NCBI GenBank assembly: GCA_016801845.1
Contig: CM028916.1
Span: forward strand, 16,073,514-16,137,513
Length of the DNA stretch: 64,000 bases
Direction: 5' to 3'
DNA from: Polydactylus sextarius
Lineage: Eukaryota > Chordata > Actinopteri > Polynemidae
Shown piece after piece: positions 13,750-25,700 of this stretch (position 1 is its first letter; each line of letters starts with the position of its first letter). The translations under genes and the position numbers were made by a program. A model generated the notes under the pieces. The model was not told where the DNA came from. It made no database searches and saw only the letters and a program-made list of their open reading frames with translations.

Positions 13750-15569
13750 ATTTGATGTGTGATATGCAGTGTACGTGTGTGAGTGAAGGAGTCACTGTGT
13801 GTTGTTGTTGTGTTTGTGCAGCCAAAACACAGCGAGTGCTTTTATGCCTCTGCTTCAGTTGCTGGTTTATCCTGCATCACATTGTCATAGACATGATATC
13901 TCAGCCTTGTAGAAATTTTCCTACAGTGATGAAACATCTCCAAAGTTTTACTATCCACTTCATTTTTCATGTTAACCCTTAAAACAAAGCCTGACACATT
14001 AAATAATAACTAGAAAAGTCAATTTTTTAAATCCAAGGTTCTAACAAACAGCAAAAACAACATTTTATGTATTTTTAATTATTTTATTTTTTTCAATTAT
14101 TGTTTTATCATTTTTGTTTTTTTTTGATACATATTGATCATGTTGATAAGATAGATAGAGGTCTCAGAAACTGATGTAGCACATATAAGACAGTTGGCTA
14201 TAAAGGGTTAAAGTTACAGACTTAAGTGATTTCAAAATGTTTGGGACAGTCATCGAATTGAATTCTATAATCCATGGAGAATTTTCCACATGTTTTTATG
14301 TACATATCTAACTTTCTCTGTGTTTTGGCATAATTTGTTATCACAATTAGTAATAGAGTTGTTTCAGTATTAATATTAATATTGGAAATCACTCTGATGC
14401 TGATGGAAAATACACAGTTGGATACTGGTGAGTACAAGAGTTTTTGCACTACAACCTTATGGTTAAACTAAAATAAATGTTCAGTCACTGTTAACTAGCC
14501 CATTGTCAGCTGTTATACAGCTAACCCACTAACTGCAGCTGGCCATGAGAGTGCTAGTTCTGCTGTGCAGCCTCAGCGTCTGTTCCAGTTTCAGGTCTGT
14601 CCCAGTTCTTCACCTGAGAGGAACTAGAGCTACCTTCGCCAGCTGCAGGCAGGGAAACACGAGATGGCGCGAGCCAAGACTACCTGGATTAACAGTGACT
14701 GAGCTTTCAAATTCCAATTCTTACATATGGCACCTCATAAATAAACAAGAGCACTATCCAGCCATTCAAATTCCATATGGAATAAGTAAAAGTGTTACAA
14801 AGACAGTGAGCTGTCTTATGGGTTTTACATGTGGGAGCACTAAAGCTGTCTACCTCAGCGCATTCAGTACTGCATCTTACTTGAGACAATATAGTTACTG
14901 AGACTGTGATTCACTGAATCATAAGTTGCAATGGAAACCAGTGGACCAATGTTTGACGTTTGGATGGATGGAAAATTGTATACATAATATTTACATGTTG
15001 GCTGTGAGCTTTAAGGTAAGGCCACTGTATATGATGTCAGTATGACAATATTCAGTCCTTCAGTTGGACTGGAGTGAAATATTGTCCAAATTGTGAAATT
15101 CGCACTATATTTGATCATGTGTATGACACACTACATTCTGCTTTCTGGATGGGAATGGATGCACAGCAAGCAGCTGGAAGACTGGGCACACTGGTTTAGC
15201 CCGATGATGTTTAAGAACTTATTGTGAGGTTCAACATTAACATTTAAGATAAATTTGAAAGATAAGCTGGGTGTGATGTTTTAAAACCCAAACCAAGATA
15301 ATTGAACATTGGACGGTTGCTTGAATACGGTTTTGTTTTTTAGTCATATAAAGGACCGAAAAACCTTAACACTCAACATTTTGTCTTGGAGTTTGCACAG
15401 CCCCGTTGTACTAAATAATTCCTTCTAACTTCAAAGTAAAGCAATACTCCTTTAGTAAATAATTGAAATAGCCAGACATCAAATCCTGTGGGATAATATA
15501 ATTTTAATTGTATATTAGCAAGTCAGTTTAGCTTCCCCTCATGCTTGTTAACAACATTTCATTTCTATA

Positions 15570-15582
15570 AGGTCAAAGGTCA
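15570..15582 (+). promoter_or_regulatory. perfect DR1 nuclear-receptor motif
   Basis: Two AGGTCA half-sites are separated by a single A (AGGTCAAAGGTCA). This is the consensus DR1 bound by RXR heterodimers with PPAR, by HNF4 and by COUP-TF-type receptors. It lies in a leader intron of tnr. The sequence match is exact; regulatory activity is speculative. Confidence 0.25.
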
Positions 15583-18500
15583 ACTACACTTTGACATTAT
15601 ATTAAAAGTAACAGTATTAGACAAACAGTGACAATATTATTTAATGCTATAACTCACACACTTTGAAACTGTGGTGACATCTATATTTGGCACATTGTCT
15701 TCAGCTTTGTGTTTCGTCTGTCTTCTTTTATCACATTCTTCACTACATATGAATGTTGATTGATATGGTTGTAAATTGCATATGGAGACTGCAAGATGAT
15801 AATAATATTTTTCCTCTTCAGACAGTGAGTTATAGTTTAGACAAGAGACACAAAAACCTGATCCTTTACATAGTAATCTAAAAAGGTCAAATTTCTGTGG
15901 TCTAATTGAAGATAAGATATGCTTTTATATGCAAAGGAGCATGCATATAATTTCCTCAACCTAATCTGTGATCCATTTTAATATACGACACTTCTCACAG
16001 ATGACCAGGAAATCAGCAAAAGAGAATTCAAAGGAATGTGTAGAGAAGAGAATGATGGTAAATCTGAAGTTGTGGAAACCTGTGGGATATCATATTTATA
16101 TTTATTTCATAAGTTATTTCACTGTCTCCAATAGCGATCTAATATTTTTACCAAACATGCAACACAAAGTGCAAACGGTGCTCAGCGTGACTGATGCTCA
16201 TAAATTGTGAAAAATTCTATGCAAATGGAAACATTTAAGTGTGCAGACCACACCGTCACTCAAATACAGGTTGCTTGTTATCCTCCTTTTGTATTGGTGA
16301 GGGCTGAAGCCACGATGTGTAGCACATTATTTCAGCAGTTAATGTTCCTCCACTTCCCTTTGATTGATACAGTTGTTCATTCTCAGCAGCAGCAGAAACA
16401 AACCTTTAAATGTTGAGTATTATTTCTAAACCTAATAGACCATAGAAACCAAAGACTTTTAAATGTCACATATTTCTTGTTAAGGCCTACATTTTTTATG
16501 ATGTTGTGGCTGTAAAAAGTAAATGTAGCTTTTCATCTGAAGTATTTACCATCACAGAAGCCATCTGACAACTTAAATGACCGGGGTATTGACCTCTGTC
16601 TAGCACTTAAATGTGATATAAAAGCAATTTAGGGAGCAGGGGAAGTAAGAAGCTGGCAAAAAACAAAGAGAAAAGAGAAATGGGAGGAAAAAAAGAAAAG
16701 TCAGCATTCAGGTTGAGTCCTTTTAGCACTGTGAAATATTTCAGCTCTGCGTAAATTTAACAAGCTGCTGACCAGTAGGTTTAACATTTTCTTTTTAAGT
16801 TTTGCTGGTGACTATTGCTAACGTCATTAGGACCCAGCAACTTGCCAGATAATAATATTAAGGGAATATGCACCATTAAATGACTGATTTTTCTTTTTTA
16901 AGTTGTCTAAATTGTCCTAATTTACCAGCACGTTCCAACCGTTTAATTGTTTTAAGACATTTTTCCAGCAGTGCTGACACGCCTCAGTGTGGGAAACCAA
17001 TACACTGACATGCCCATGGGCATTCAGGATTCTCGCAGTTTCAAATAATGACATCTTCATTCACATTCACACTGACGGATTCATATGTAAAATTAATGAC
17101 TTAATTAGTGATGACTGGAATTCATTTGTTATCTAGTGTTGTCTTATTAAACATGACACAATAAATGAACAGGGTCTTGTTTTCAAATCTGTAAATTATG
17201 AATGCTGTTCCTCCTGGATTAAAATGAATCTGTCATTATCTCAGCTTTCTGTTATTGAAATCAAATACAATGATTTCACTATACAACATGCCATTCTAAA
17301 AGATTGAGTTATAGGCTTTTCATTTGTTTCTATTTATTTGACACACAGATTCATCAGATGGCAATCTAATCTCCCACTCACTTATTTGTTCAGATGGTTC
17401 GCTTACTGACTTGCTCTCAGGCTGCCTGTCACCTTGTCTCTGTCTCTGTGGGATCGATTATCGTCATAATTAACAGTCTAACTTGAAGGTCTGGTGATTC
17501 AGAGGCTTTTTCATGCCTGAAACTTGCAGTCTGTCATGAATCTGCTTGTGGTTTTCTGTGGGTTTAGTTCACGCGTTCTCCAGTGATGTCTAGTGCACAC
17601 ACACTTACATGCATCCTCATCCCTGCAGCGATATTTAGCATACAGACTGAATCAAACTTCAACCAAACACAGGAAAATGCATTAATGCAGAGTAGATAAA
17701 CTCTAGAGAGGGTTTGGACACACACTTGATCTGATCATGTGCCAGAACAAGTGTGATGTGTGTGGGAAGAAATTGGATCAACATTTTTATTCAGACTGAC
17801 TGCACAACATTAAAACTATACATTTATTTTCCCATTTTAGCATTTAAGTCTGCACACCGCTACAGTTTGTTGTCATTATTCAACAGTGAGTTATTACAAA
17901 TACTGAAAACATATTATTATAATTTTGAAAATTGTACAACAACAGCACAGGTGTTGCTGTCTAATCAAGTCCATATTTTCCAACTTTGTGATTGGTTTTG
18001 TGATATGACCACGTTTCTCATTTCATCCAAAGATGATAATATGCTGACATATATATAATAAACACATCACAGTTTGGCGCTGGTGATGGTAGAAATGAGG
18101 TGCTTTGCTGTTGTTTTAAAACACTGTGAGAAAACCTCGAACTGAAACCTAGTTTTAATTCACCTGGACATTAAAACCAGCTGTAGCCTCTTGTAAGTGG
18201 AGTTAACTATGAATTTTATTTCCTGCTCCACAAAGATAACAAATATCTCATTTTCAGCTGCCCTCACTCCTGAAAATGAGCTCATTGCACTAACAGTGTC
18301 ACCAATGGTGTTGGTTCATTATTTTTTACTCACACAGTGAAGTGATTTCTAAATTAAATCCAGGCATTTGAAACACATCCATGTACATTCAACAACTGAC
18401 TAATTACCTTGGTACAAAGAGAGAAAAAACAAACTTTGTCCTTTTTATCCACATCGGCGTTAGCATGAGTTATGAACAATGTTTTCCCAAATTGAATTCC

Positions 18501-18924
18501 TCGTTATTATGCAAATAATTATTCATGGAATAATTTCAAACATGAGGCAATCGCTGGTTTTAAGGTCATTTCAGTGGAAAGCCACAAAACAAGAAACGTC
18601 TTTGCCTTCATCATCTTGTTTTATTTGTTATCGAATTGTAAAGGTCATAAACATTTTTAAATAAATACATTACTACTAATAATAATGATAATAACATTAT
18701 TAATAATGACCTCATTAGAGCAGCTTCAATTACTTACTTTGATAGTTCCCACAAAGTTAGCTTAAGTTGAGGTTACTCTGGGATACAGATCGTGTCTGTT
18801 TTGTCCAGTGATTCAATAAGAGCAAAGTTATTTGTAAATTGAGCCAAGTGATGATTAGTTATTCACAGATAATTATACAACAAATTGCTTTTCTCCTCTC
18901 TTTGTTGTATTTTTGTCCCTGCCT

Positions 18925-19003
18925 GATGGTGATTAGAACAATTTGAAGTTTACCCTCTTGCGTTTTGCAAGAGGGTAAACTTCAAATTGTTCTAATCACC
19001 ATC
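18925..19003. repeat. perfect inverted repeat (37-bp arms, 5-nt loop)
   Basis: Arm 18925-18961 is the exact reverse complement of 18967-19003, with GTTTT as the loop; pairing stops at a T/C mismatch at 18924/19004. As RNA or single-stranded DNA it would form a 37-bp hairpin without mismatches. Perfect identity suggests a recent origin, for example by template switching during replication, or a foldback artefact of sequencing or assembly. No transposon ends were seen around it. Confidence 0.9.
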
Positions 19004-19313
19004 CAATCACCATAATAATATACATAAAATTTTTCTTTCTGCTCAAAAACTCCACTTGAAACGTGAACACAGTAAACAACTTTTATTTTCTTGAGGAATT
19101 CAGCGGGGTGAAACACATTTTTCATTGCCGTAAAGGAGGCAAAGGCAGGTTTGGGTGTGGCAGGTGATGAATGGACAACGGGAGGGAATCCATCTGCTGC
19201 CTCAACACAACGGAAATGGGATCGTCCACTGATAAAAAAAAAAAAAAAAAAAAAAATTACACAGTGAGAGACTGAATCACACACAAGACCCTAACGCATG
19301 GCATGGTACATTG

Positions 19314-19319
<6 letters not shown>

Positions 19320-19352
<33 letters not shown>

Positions 19353-19396
19353 TGAGAGAGAGACAGACAGAGACAACGTCTAAATTCCTTTTTTTG

Positions 19397-19455
<59 letters not shown>
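19320..19455. repeat. compound GT/GA and TC/AC microsatellite pair
   Basis: A GT run with a GA run fills 19320-19373; after about 27 unique bases a TC run followed by an AC run fills 19401-19455. The two halves are roughly reverse-complementary (GT-GA against TC-AC), so they could pair as a cruciform or hairpin. Confidence 0.93.
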
Positions 19456-21147
19456 GTACAACTCGCAAGTGGCTGTGTGCCAGTCTGACTAAGTACTACC
19501 TATCTATCATCTGAGATATTTCATACTTCTTCAATTCAATAAGCCAATATGATTTATGCAGCAGCTGCAGCAGCTTTGGTACAGAATTATGTTAAGGTTT
19601 AGAAATAGAGACGATAATACACATTAAGTTCTTTGTGCTTTTAGATTTATGTACACATAAAAAATAATTAGTTTGTCAAAATTCTAGTCTTCATTAAGTT
19701 TGAATTTGAAACAACTCAAAGTCCTGTCATTGATGTTTAACGTTTGTGAGCCTTGGTGCTATGTGTGCACTTTTCTATAAGTGTCAAGATTCTAGTTTCT
19801 TGGTGAGCTCGACTCCCTCCACTTAACATTGTGTTTCTCTCATTGCTGCTTCACTTGGGTTTTTCATCTTCACTGTGCAGAGTAATGCGTGTAAATAATG
19901 TGCTGAGTTTGTCGCTGGAAAGTTGTTTTCACATTCGTTTGGCTGAAAAAGGGAGATTTATCATATTCATATTGAAAGTATTTTAGTGTTGGACGCTTTG
20001 CGCTTTCAAGGTTGCTCCATACAAGTCAAATAAAAATGTCTGAATCTCAAAAGAGAGTACGTGAAATTGAAATAATAAAAATGATGTCAGTAATTCATTT
20101 CTACTTTCATTGCTACTACTATGCAAATGAATCTTGCTCTGTGTCACTCTCTACTAAGTCTAATAATAACATCTTAATGTATTAAATGTATTGTTTTTAC
20201 GCAACTGAATATCAAACAACAGCAGATGGGAGCTGAGAAACAAATCAGCAAACAGAGGATCACAAATCCCTTTGGCCCACTCCTCCACACCAAGAAAGAA
20301 GAATTAAAAGACTTGAGGAGACGTGTATGTCACAGCTATAATTTCTTTTCCACTCTTGTTTGATAAGAACTGGACACTAATGTCAGGTATACATTATCCT
20401 AAACCTTCTTTCTTCGTGGTGCTTGTATTGTTTCGTTAGGCTCAAACCAAGATGGAGGAATGTGAATTATTTATCATACGCATTTATTTCTTTTGTCTTA
20501 CACTTTTTATTTATGCTCCATTTTTTTTTGCGATAACAGCATTTTTTGGTGGCTGCTGGGCCAGCGAATAAACAGTGGGACCGTGATATGATTTACATTC
20601 AAAGGCGTTCCTCGATGCTGCTCTCAAATCTACAAAGCAGCATGAAAGGAGGAAACGGGATCATCTGTAACGTTCTCCTCTCGCAGTGGGAAGACCTGCA
20701 GAGCTGATACAAAAAGCCTGTGTACATTTGTGTGTGTGTAGTCGTGCAAATCATTTAGAGATGTCAGCTCTGATATGACATGTCTGTGAGCGAATCACTG
20801 TAGAATATGACTTTCTGAATGTTTGTTTATTCATCTCCATATTGCGGTTTCTGAGCAATTTTGAATATACATACTGTTACAGCTTGCAAAAGTGTTTGCT
20901 CAAAGAGGAAATACCATGAGAGTTTTGAGTATTTCTGGAAATTGCCAAAAAAAAAAAATACGAATACTGTAAAGTGTGTAATGGGAAGCTTTATTCCATT
21001 AATCCTCTGGAAAGTTCCCTAATTTCACAGCAACAGTTCATTTGCTCGATAAGAAAAGTCGATTTAACTACTGATTACAACCAATGTATATATTTACTGT
21101 ACAAGGACCTCTGGCTCTATAGACACTTGTGACTTGAATTTTCCCAA

Positions 21148-21176
21148 AGATTGTTTTTTTTTTTTTTTTTTTTTTT
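21148..21176. repeat. poly-T tract
   Basis: A nearly uninterrupted run of T, possibly the A-tail of an old minus-strand retroposon. No body was recognised next to it. Confidence 0.85.
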
Positions 21177-21937
21177 GAAACAATGACTCCTTAATTTGGT
21201 TTCAAACTCACAACTTTTGTTTTGGGTTCAATCTCAATTGCTTTGTTTCCAGCCACAGCAGGCAGATTTCTTCTAAACCTACAGTTCAATCATTAACTCC
21301 ACATCACCAAACTGCACAGACACATAATTACCAACCAGCACATGGTGGAGCTAGGGACAGATTTTTTTTTTCTTTTGCAGTTGATGGAGACCAAAAATGG
21401 AGCTTAAAGGATAGCAAATATTGGATTTACATTCACTGGCTGAACAGCAATATGACTTCAAATGAATGATAATGTTTCTGTGGGTCTGCTTTATCAATTA
21501 TGTAACACACTGGAACACTCTTATGTTTCAAGGTACTGAATATAAGACAATTTTGTTTTGAGTTTGGACTGTTTTTTCTACTGTGTTCTACAGCTTATAA
21601 ATATGCAATGATTACATCGTGATGTAGATTTTCCAAAAACACTATTTAATTATGCAAACAGTCCTAATTTACATGTTGATTTCCCTTATGAAGTGGACGG
21701 ACGGAGATGAGTATCTATCTCTCTTACTATGTTTGATGAACACATACTGCAGCTTAGTTCCTTTGGTTTATTTAATCAACCTTCTTCCATGGAGGAAGTT
21801 CAAGTGAAAATGACACCATTTTCAGAAAATTTGCAATTCCTCTGAGCTGAAAACAACCCAGCCAGCAAAGCATGTCATTTTATCTCTCCGAGGGTGAGCG
21901 AGACACCCTCAAGAGCAAACAGGGCTTGGTTTTGTGT

Positions 21938-22066
21938 TGTGTTGTGTGTGTGTTTGTGTGTGTGTGTGTGTGCGCGTGTGTGTGGGTGGGCGGGTGGGTG
22001 GGTTGGTATGGGTATAGGTATGTGTATGTGTATGTCAGTGAGTATGCCTCAGGAGGTGTGCTGCAA

Positions 22067-22097
<31 letters not shown>
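21938..22097. repeat. GT-rich microsatellite followed by poly-A
   Basis: GT, GC and GGGT variants extend from about 21938 to 22035. A 30-base poly-A run follows at 22068-22097. Another GT tract lies at about 22264-22297. Confidence 0.92.
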
Positions 22098-22099
<2 letters not shown>

Positions 22100-22697
22100 C
22101 TCAGCAGCACGACAGACGAGGAAGGCAAATGAGTACTTTTTCCTTTCTCCGTGCTGATAGTGGCACCTCGATATGTTCCTGTTCTTTCACAGCAGGGGAA
22201 AGTGTAGGTACTTATGCCTCTGTGAACACTTATGTGTGTGTGTGCTTTTGTTCATGTTTATCGTGTGTGTGTGTGTGTGTGAGTGTATGTGTGTGTATTT
22301 TAGATTTCCCTGCAGTGCCCCATTGTTCCTCTATAGTTATATGAAGAGCACTGTAGGCAGTGTTCATTTGCTCTGTGAATATAAGTGCAGACTTACATTT
22401 CTAATTTGCACTATCACTTCTATTCTTTAGTAGAAACACACTGCCACACTATAAGGTAGAGATAAGACTAAAGAAGGCTTGAATTTATGCCTCTGCCTCT
22501 GGTTTGTGCTGTGTTCTGTGTGGGAGTAATGAACACTCATGCCATCTTACAGGTGATACAGGATTTGTGTCTCTCCCTCCAAACAATTTGCATTTCAAAT
22601 CATTTCCAGGGATGCTGAACTTTTAAGTCTTGGAAAAAGCAGTTCAAATGTGTAATTGGTGTAATGCTAATTTAATTCTTCCTCCTCTTCTGGACAG

Positions 22698-22750
22698 GTG
22701 CAGAGTCAGAGAGTGACTGGCAATAAGAGAACAAAGTACTCACAGAAAAG
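22698..22750 (+). other. tnr: candidate second non-coding leader exon of tnr (53 nt)
   Basis: A branch-like TGCTAAT and a polypyrimidine tract (TTCTTCCTCCTCTTC) precede the acceptor GGACAG. The 53-base segment contains no ATG and ends ACAGAAAAG before the donor GTACTG. The nearest downstream exon is the first coding exon of tnr at 42545. Strand, splice signals and lack of ATG suit a 5' untranslated exon. One frame is open and continues in phase into the tnr ATG. The donor is weaker than that of the 1582-1631 exon. No transcript evidence is available from sequence alone. Confidence 0.5.
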
Positions 22751-25700
22751 GTACTGCACACACACACACAAACACAGACACATTTGTACGTGTAGAGACG
22801 CATTAATGAACATCCATATTTTTCCCTCTGGCTACAGTGTAATGTTCAATTTAATGGTCTAATGTTCCTTAATGACTGCTTTATGTGCATGGGCTTATTA
22901 TACATCTATCAACCTGAAGCACATCTAATCAGACAATTAGTCCTCATCTTGGGCTAATTTTCATGTATGTATTCATCACCAAAAATGGCTTTCTAATAAG
23001 AACACAAATAGATTGTCACTTCTCTATCACATGGGAGACGAACACACGCACCTATCTGTCTATGTGTGTGTCTACTCAGAGCTCCGCATCGAACCAAGAC
23101 AAATGCAGCTACGACATAAGAGATATTAATATCTGACTGTGGGACAACAGATGCTCTGCAGTTGAACCCAGAAGTACAGACCTAAGTTCTTGACAGTTTA
23201 CGTGCCAGTTTGAAAAGAAATGTTTCAGTAAACTGACACATGCATGCTTACACAAGTCACCCAGTGCATACATGCATGAGTGAACGTGTAATCAGCCGTT
23301 TATGTTGTTGTTCTTGTAAAACATTAAGATCTTGTCTCTTACTTCAGTGCAGTTGTGCTTTTGTTATTTTTCTCCAATTTTCATATTTCGGTTCCATAAC
23401 AATCTTGTTTTCAACTAAGGGATTAATTATTTTTACATTAGAATATCACATTATTGTGGTACATTAAAATACATTATTCCTAATCACATCTACACAACTA
23501 AAACTTCAAGATTAAATTATTTCACATGATGATTACCACAGACTTAGTTAAACCAACGAAACATACTGAGCTGCAAATTGTGGCCTTGTTCGCAAATTAC
23601 CCAACATCAAATACTAATACTAAAAATGCCATAAACAAAAGCTCTTTAGTTTATTTTTAACTGGAAATTACTTCTAATCTCATTCAATGGTTGTGAAGGA
23701 AGCAAAATATACAGCTCATTATCAATTGCTTTATTTCCACATTATATAGATTTCACTCCTCTGACCTGTTTCCAGCAGTGCGTTAACAATTGTATACATC
23801 TCAGTCCGTGTTATGTAGTGTGTGGGAGTAATAAACACCTTGGCCTGATTACAGCTGCTGTGAAACAATATGTGTCTTGGTCGTCACATTGGCACATTAA
23901 GGTACAATTTCCACCCACTCAGATCACGTCATCAGAATCACAAGCACAAAGAATAATAGTCTTGGCTGCAGTTAACAGAGGTGCACAAACTGTGCTACTG
24001 TATCCACCAAGTCATTCAATGACAAGCCTCTTTCATTTTGATATACGTTTATAAGCAGTAAACACTGACTGTAATGCACATCAAAATCTTTCCTGCAATC
24101 ACTGTAATGGCTGAGCCTGCATGTTGAATGCGTTCCAACATTAGTGACGATATGTGTATTTCATCTGCGCTCACTGATTTGGGACAGCGATGCGCTGCTC
24201 ATCTAATTACACGTGGGTTAAACAGCTAGCGTATCTTCATCAGTTAATTAAATTTTCAGCCCTGGGATCTGACAAAATATATACATGACCTCACTGAGCT
24301 TATTCACACACCAGGCTGGTAAAATATTCCCCACAGATTTCATAGCTTTAAACAGTGATCGTCAGGAGTGAAGCAGGTGTCCTTAGGATGTGTCCCAAAC
24401 TTAAAATAAAGCTTTTGGTTGTATGAACAGGGTTATTATGAGGAGCACTCAGGTAAAACTCCATGGTCACAGTTTTTTACAGTCTCTGCTTATTATTATT
24501 ATTATTCCTGTGACCTACATCTTATCTGTGAAATAAGTTTAGTTAGATTTGTAAAGTAATAAGATCTTGACATGCTTCACCTGCAGCAGTTCAGGTCGGG
24601 TGGTGCTCTGGTTCCATCTTCTAGTGTAGAGACATAAGATTGTGGACATTTGTATTGAATTTTTGGTCTCTGTTTAAACTACCATAGTCTTGTGTAGATA
24701 TCAATCATCTAGACATAATTTAATGCAACATTTCACCATATAAACCCAAAACTAAATAAAAAAAAAATTTACTCCTACTTACTTACTGAAACCTTTTGAA
24801 CTGTTTGACTTCTTTATGTGGTAATGGCAGGATTACCACTGTCATTGTAGTGTTTCTGCACAGTTCAATCAAAAGAAAAAAAAAGTTCTCTGCTGCCCTG
24901 GAGAGAAACTGTTAATGATAACAGATATTTTCTCTGGATGGAGAAAGACTGCGTAACAAGACTGTTGTATTATGGATGATTGTAGCCATAATATTGTTTG
25001 GCTAGTGAGTGTTTTCGGGCAGTCTATTTTGAATCCTTCAGAGTTAGTCAGCCCCAAAGGTGGAAAACCTTCAGGAAGCTACGAATAAGAATGAGTTGAT
25101 AGCATTTCCCATCGTCTTTACTGCAGAAATAAACCAGGGAGAAAATCTGTCAAACAGCCAAGAATTATAGCTGTCAGATGATGAGCTCTGAAAGACAGTC
25201 TGAGAAATGCTAACTGTCAGAGAAACATGATTTGGAGAGTGGCATGAGAGTGAGAAAGGAATTGAGCAACTCAGTCAGCTGGCTAGTGACTACACCCACA
25301 GAGAAAGTGACCTGCCTACAGACATCCAGCTGAACAGTAATTTGCTATAAGAGGATGAGAAAACTGCAGTTCAAATCCATTCACCCAGAGTCTAGTATTG
25401 CCAGTGTGAGCCTAAGCCCTCAAGAAACCAAGGGACCCTGAACACTTCCTATGTGAGTGGTTTGATCTCAAATATAGGAGGTTAACAAAAAAAAAAAAAA
25501 AAAAAACATGCACTAATGCTGTGCAATGGTCTATCTGCAAATATATTCATAGATTTTTCCCCAGAAGAGAATTTAGAGTGAACCAGGGATGCTGTTGGGG
25601 GATAAAATATCTTTATCATCTTAATGGAATACTACACGACTGTTGATAACAGCTGAGAGAGAAAGGGCAACTTCAAAGGAGGATGAAGTAGAGAAGGACA

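Larger units (their letters stand above)
1632..22697 (+). other. tnr: inferred leader intron A of tnr (about 21 kb)
   Basis: I recognise no gene on either strand. The stretch is AT-rich and unremarkable apart from several microsatellites (about 1645-1778, 13691-13749, 19320-19455, 21938-22097), a perfect 37-bp palindrome at 18925-19003, a nuclear-receptor-like direct repeat at 15570-15582, a CRE-like octamer at 9398-9405 and a more GC-rich patch near 14540-14690. Open frames of 60-120 codons occur, but none shows a recognisable domain and the longest run through repeats. Confidence 0.5.

Noticed and set aside
14545..14901. 118-codon frame starting MRVLVLLCSLSVCSS, resembling a secreted protein
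   Set aside because: There is a signal-like start but no domain and no splice context, and the sequence after it looks like ordinary intron. It is kept only as a composition note.
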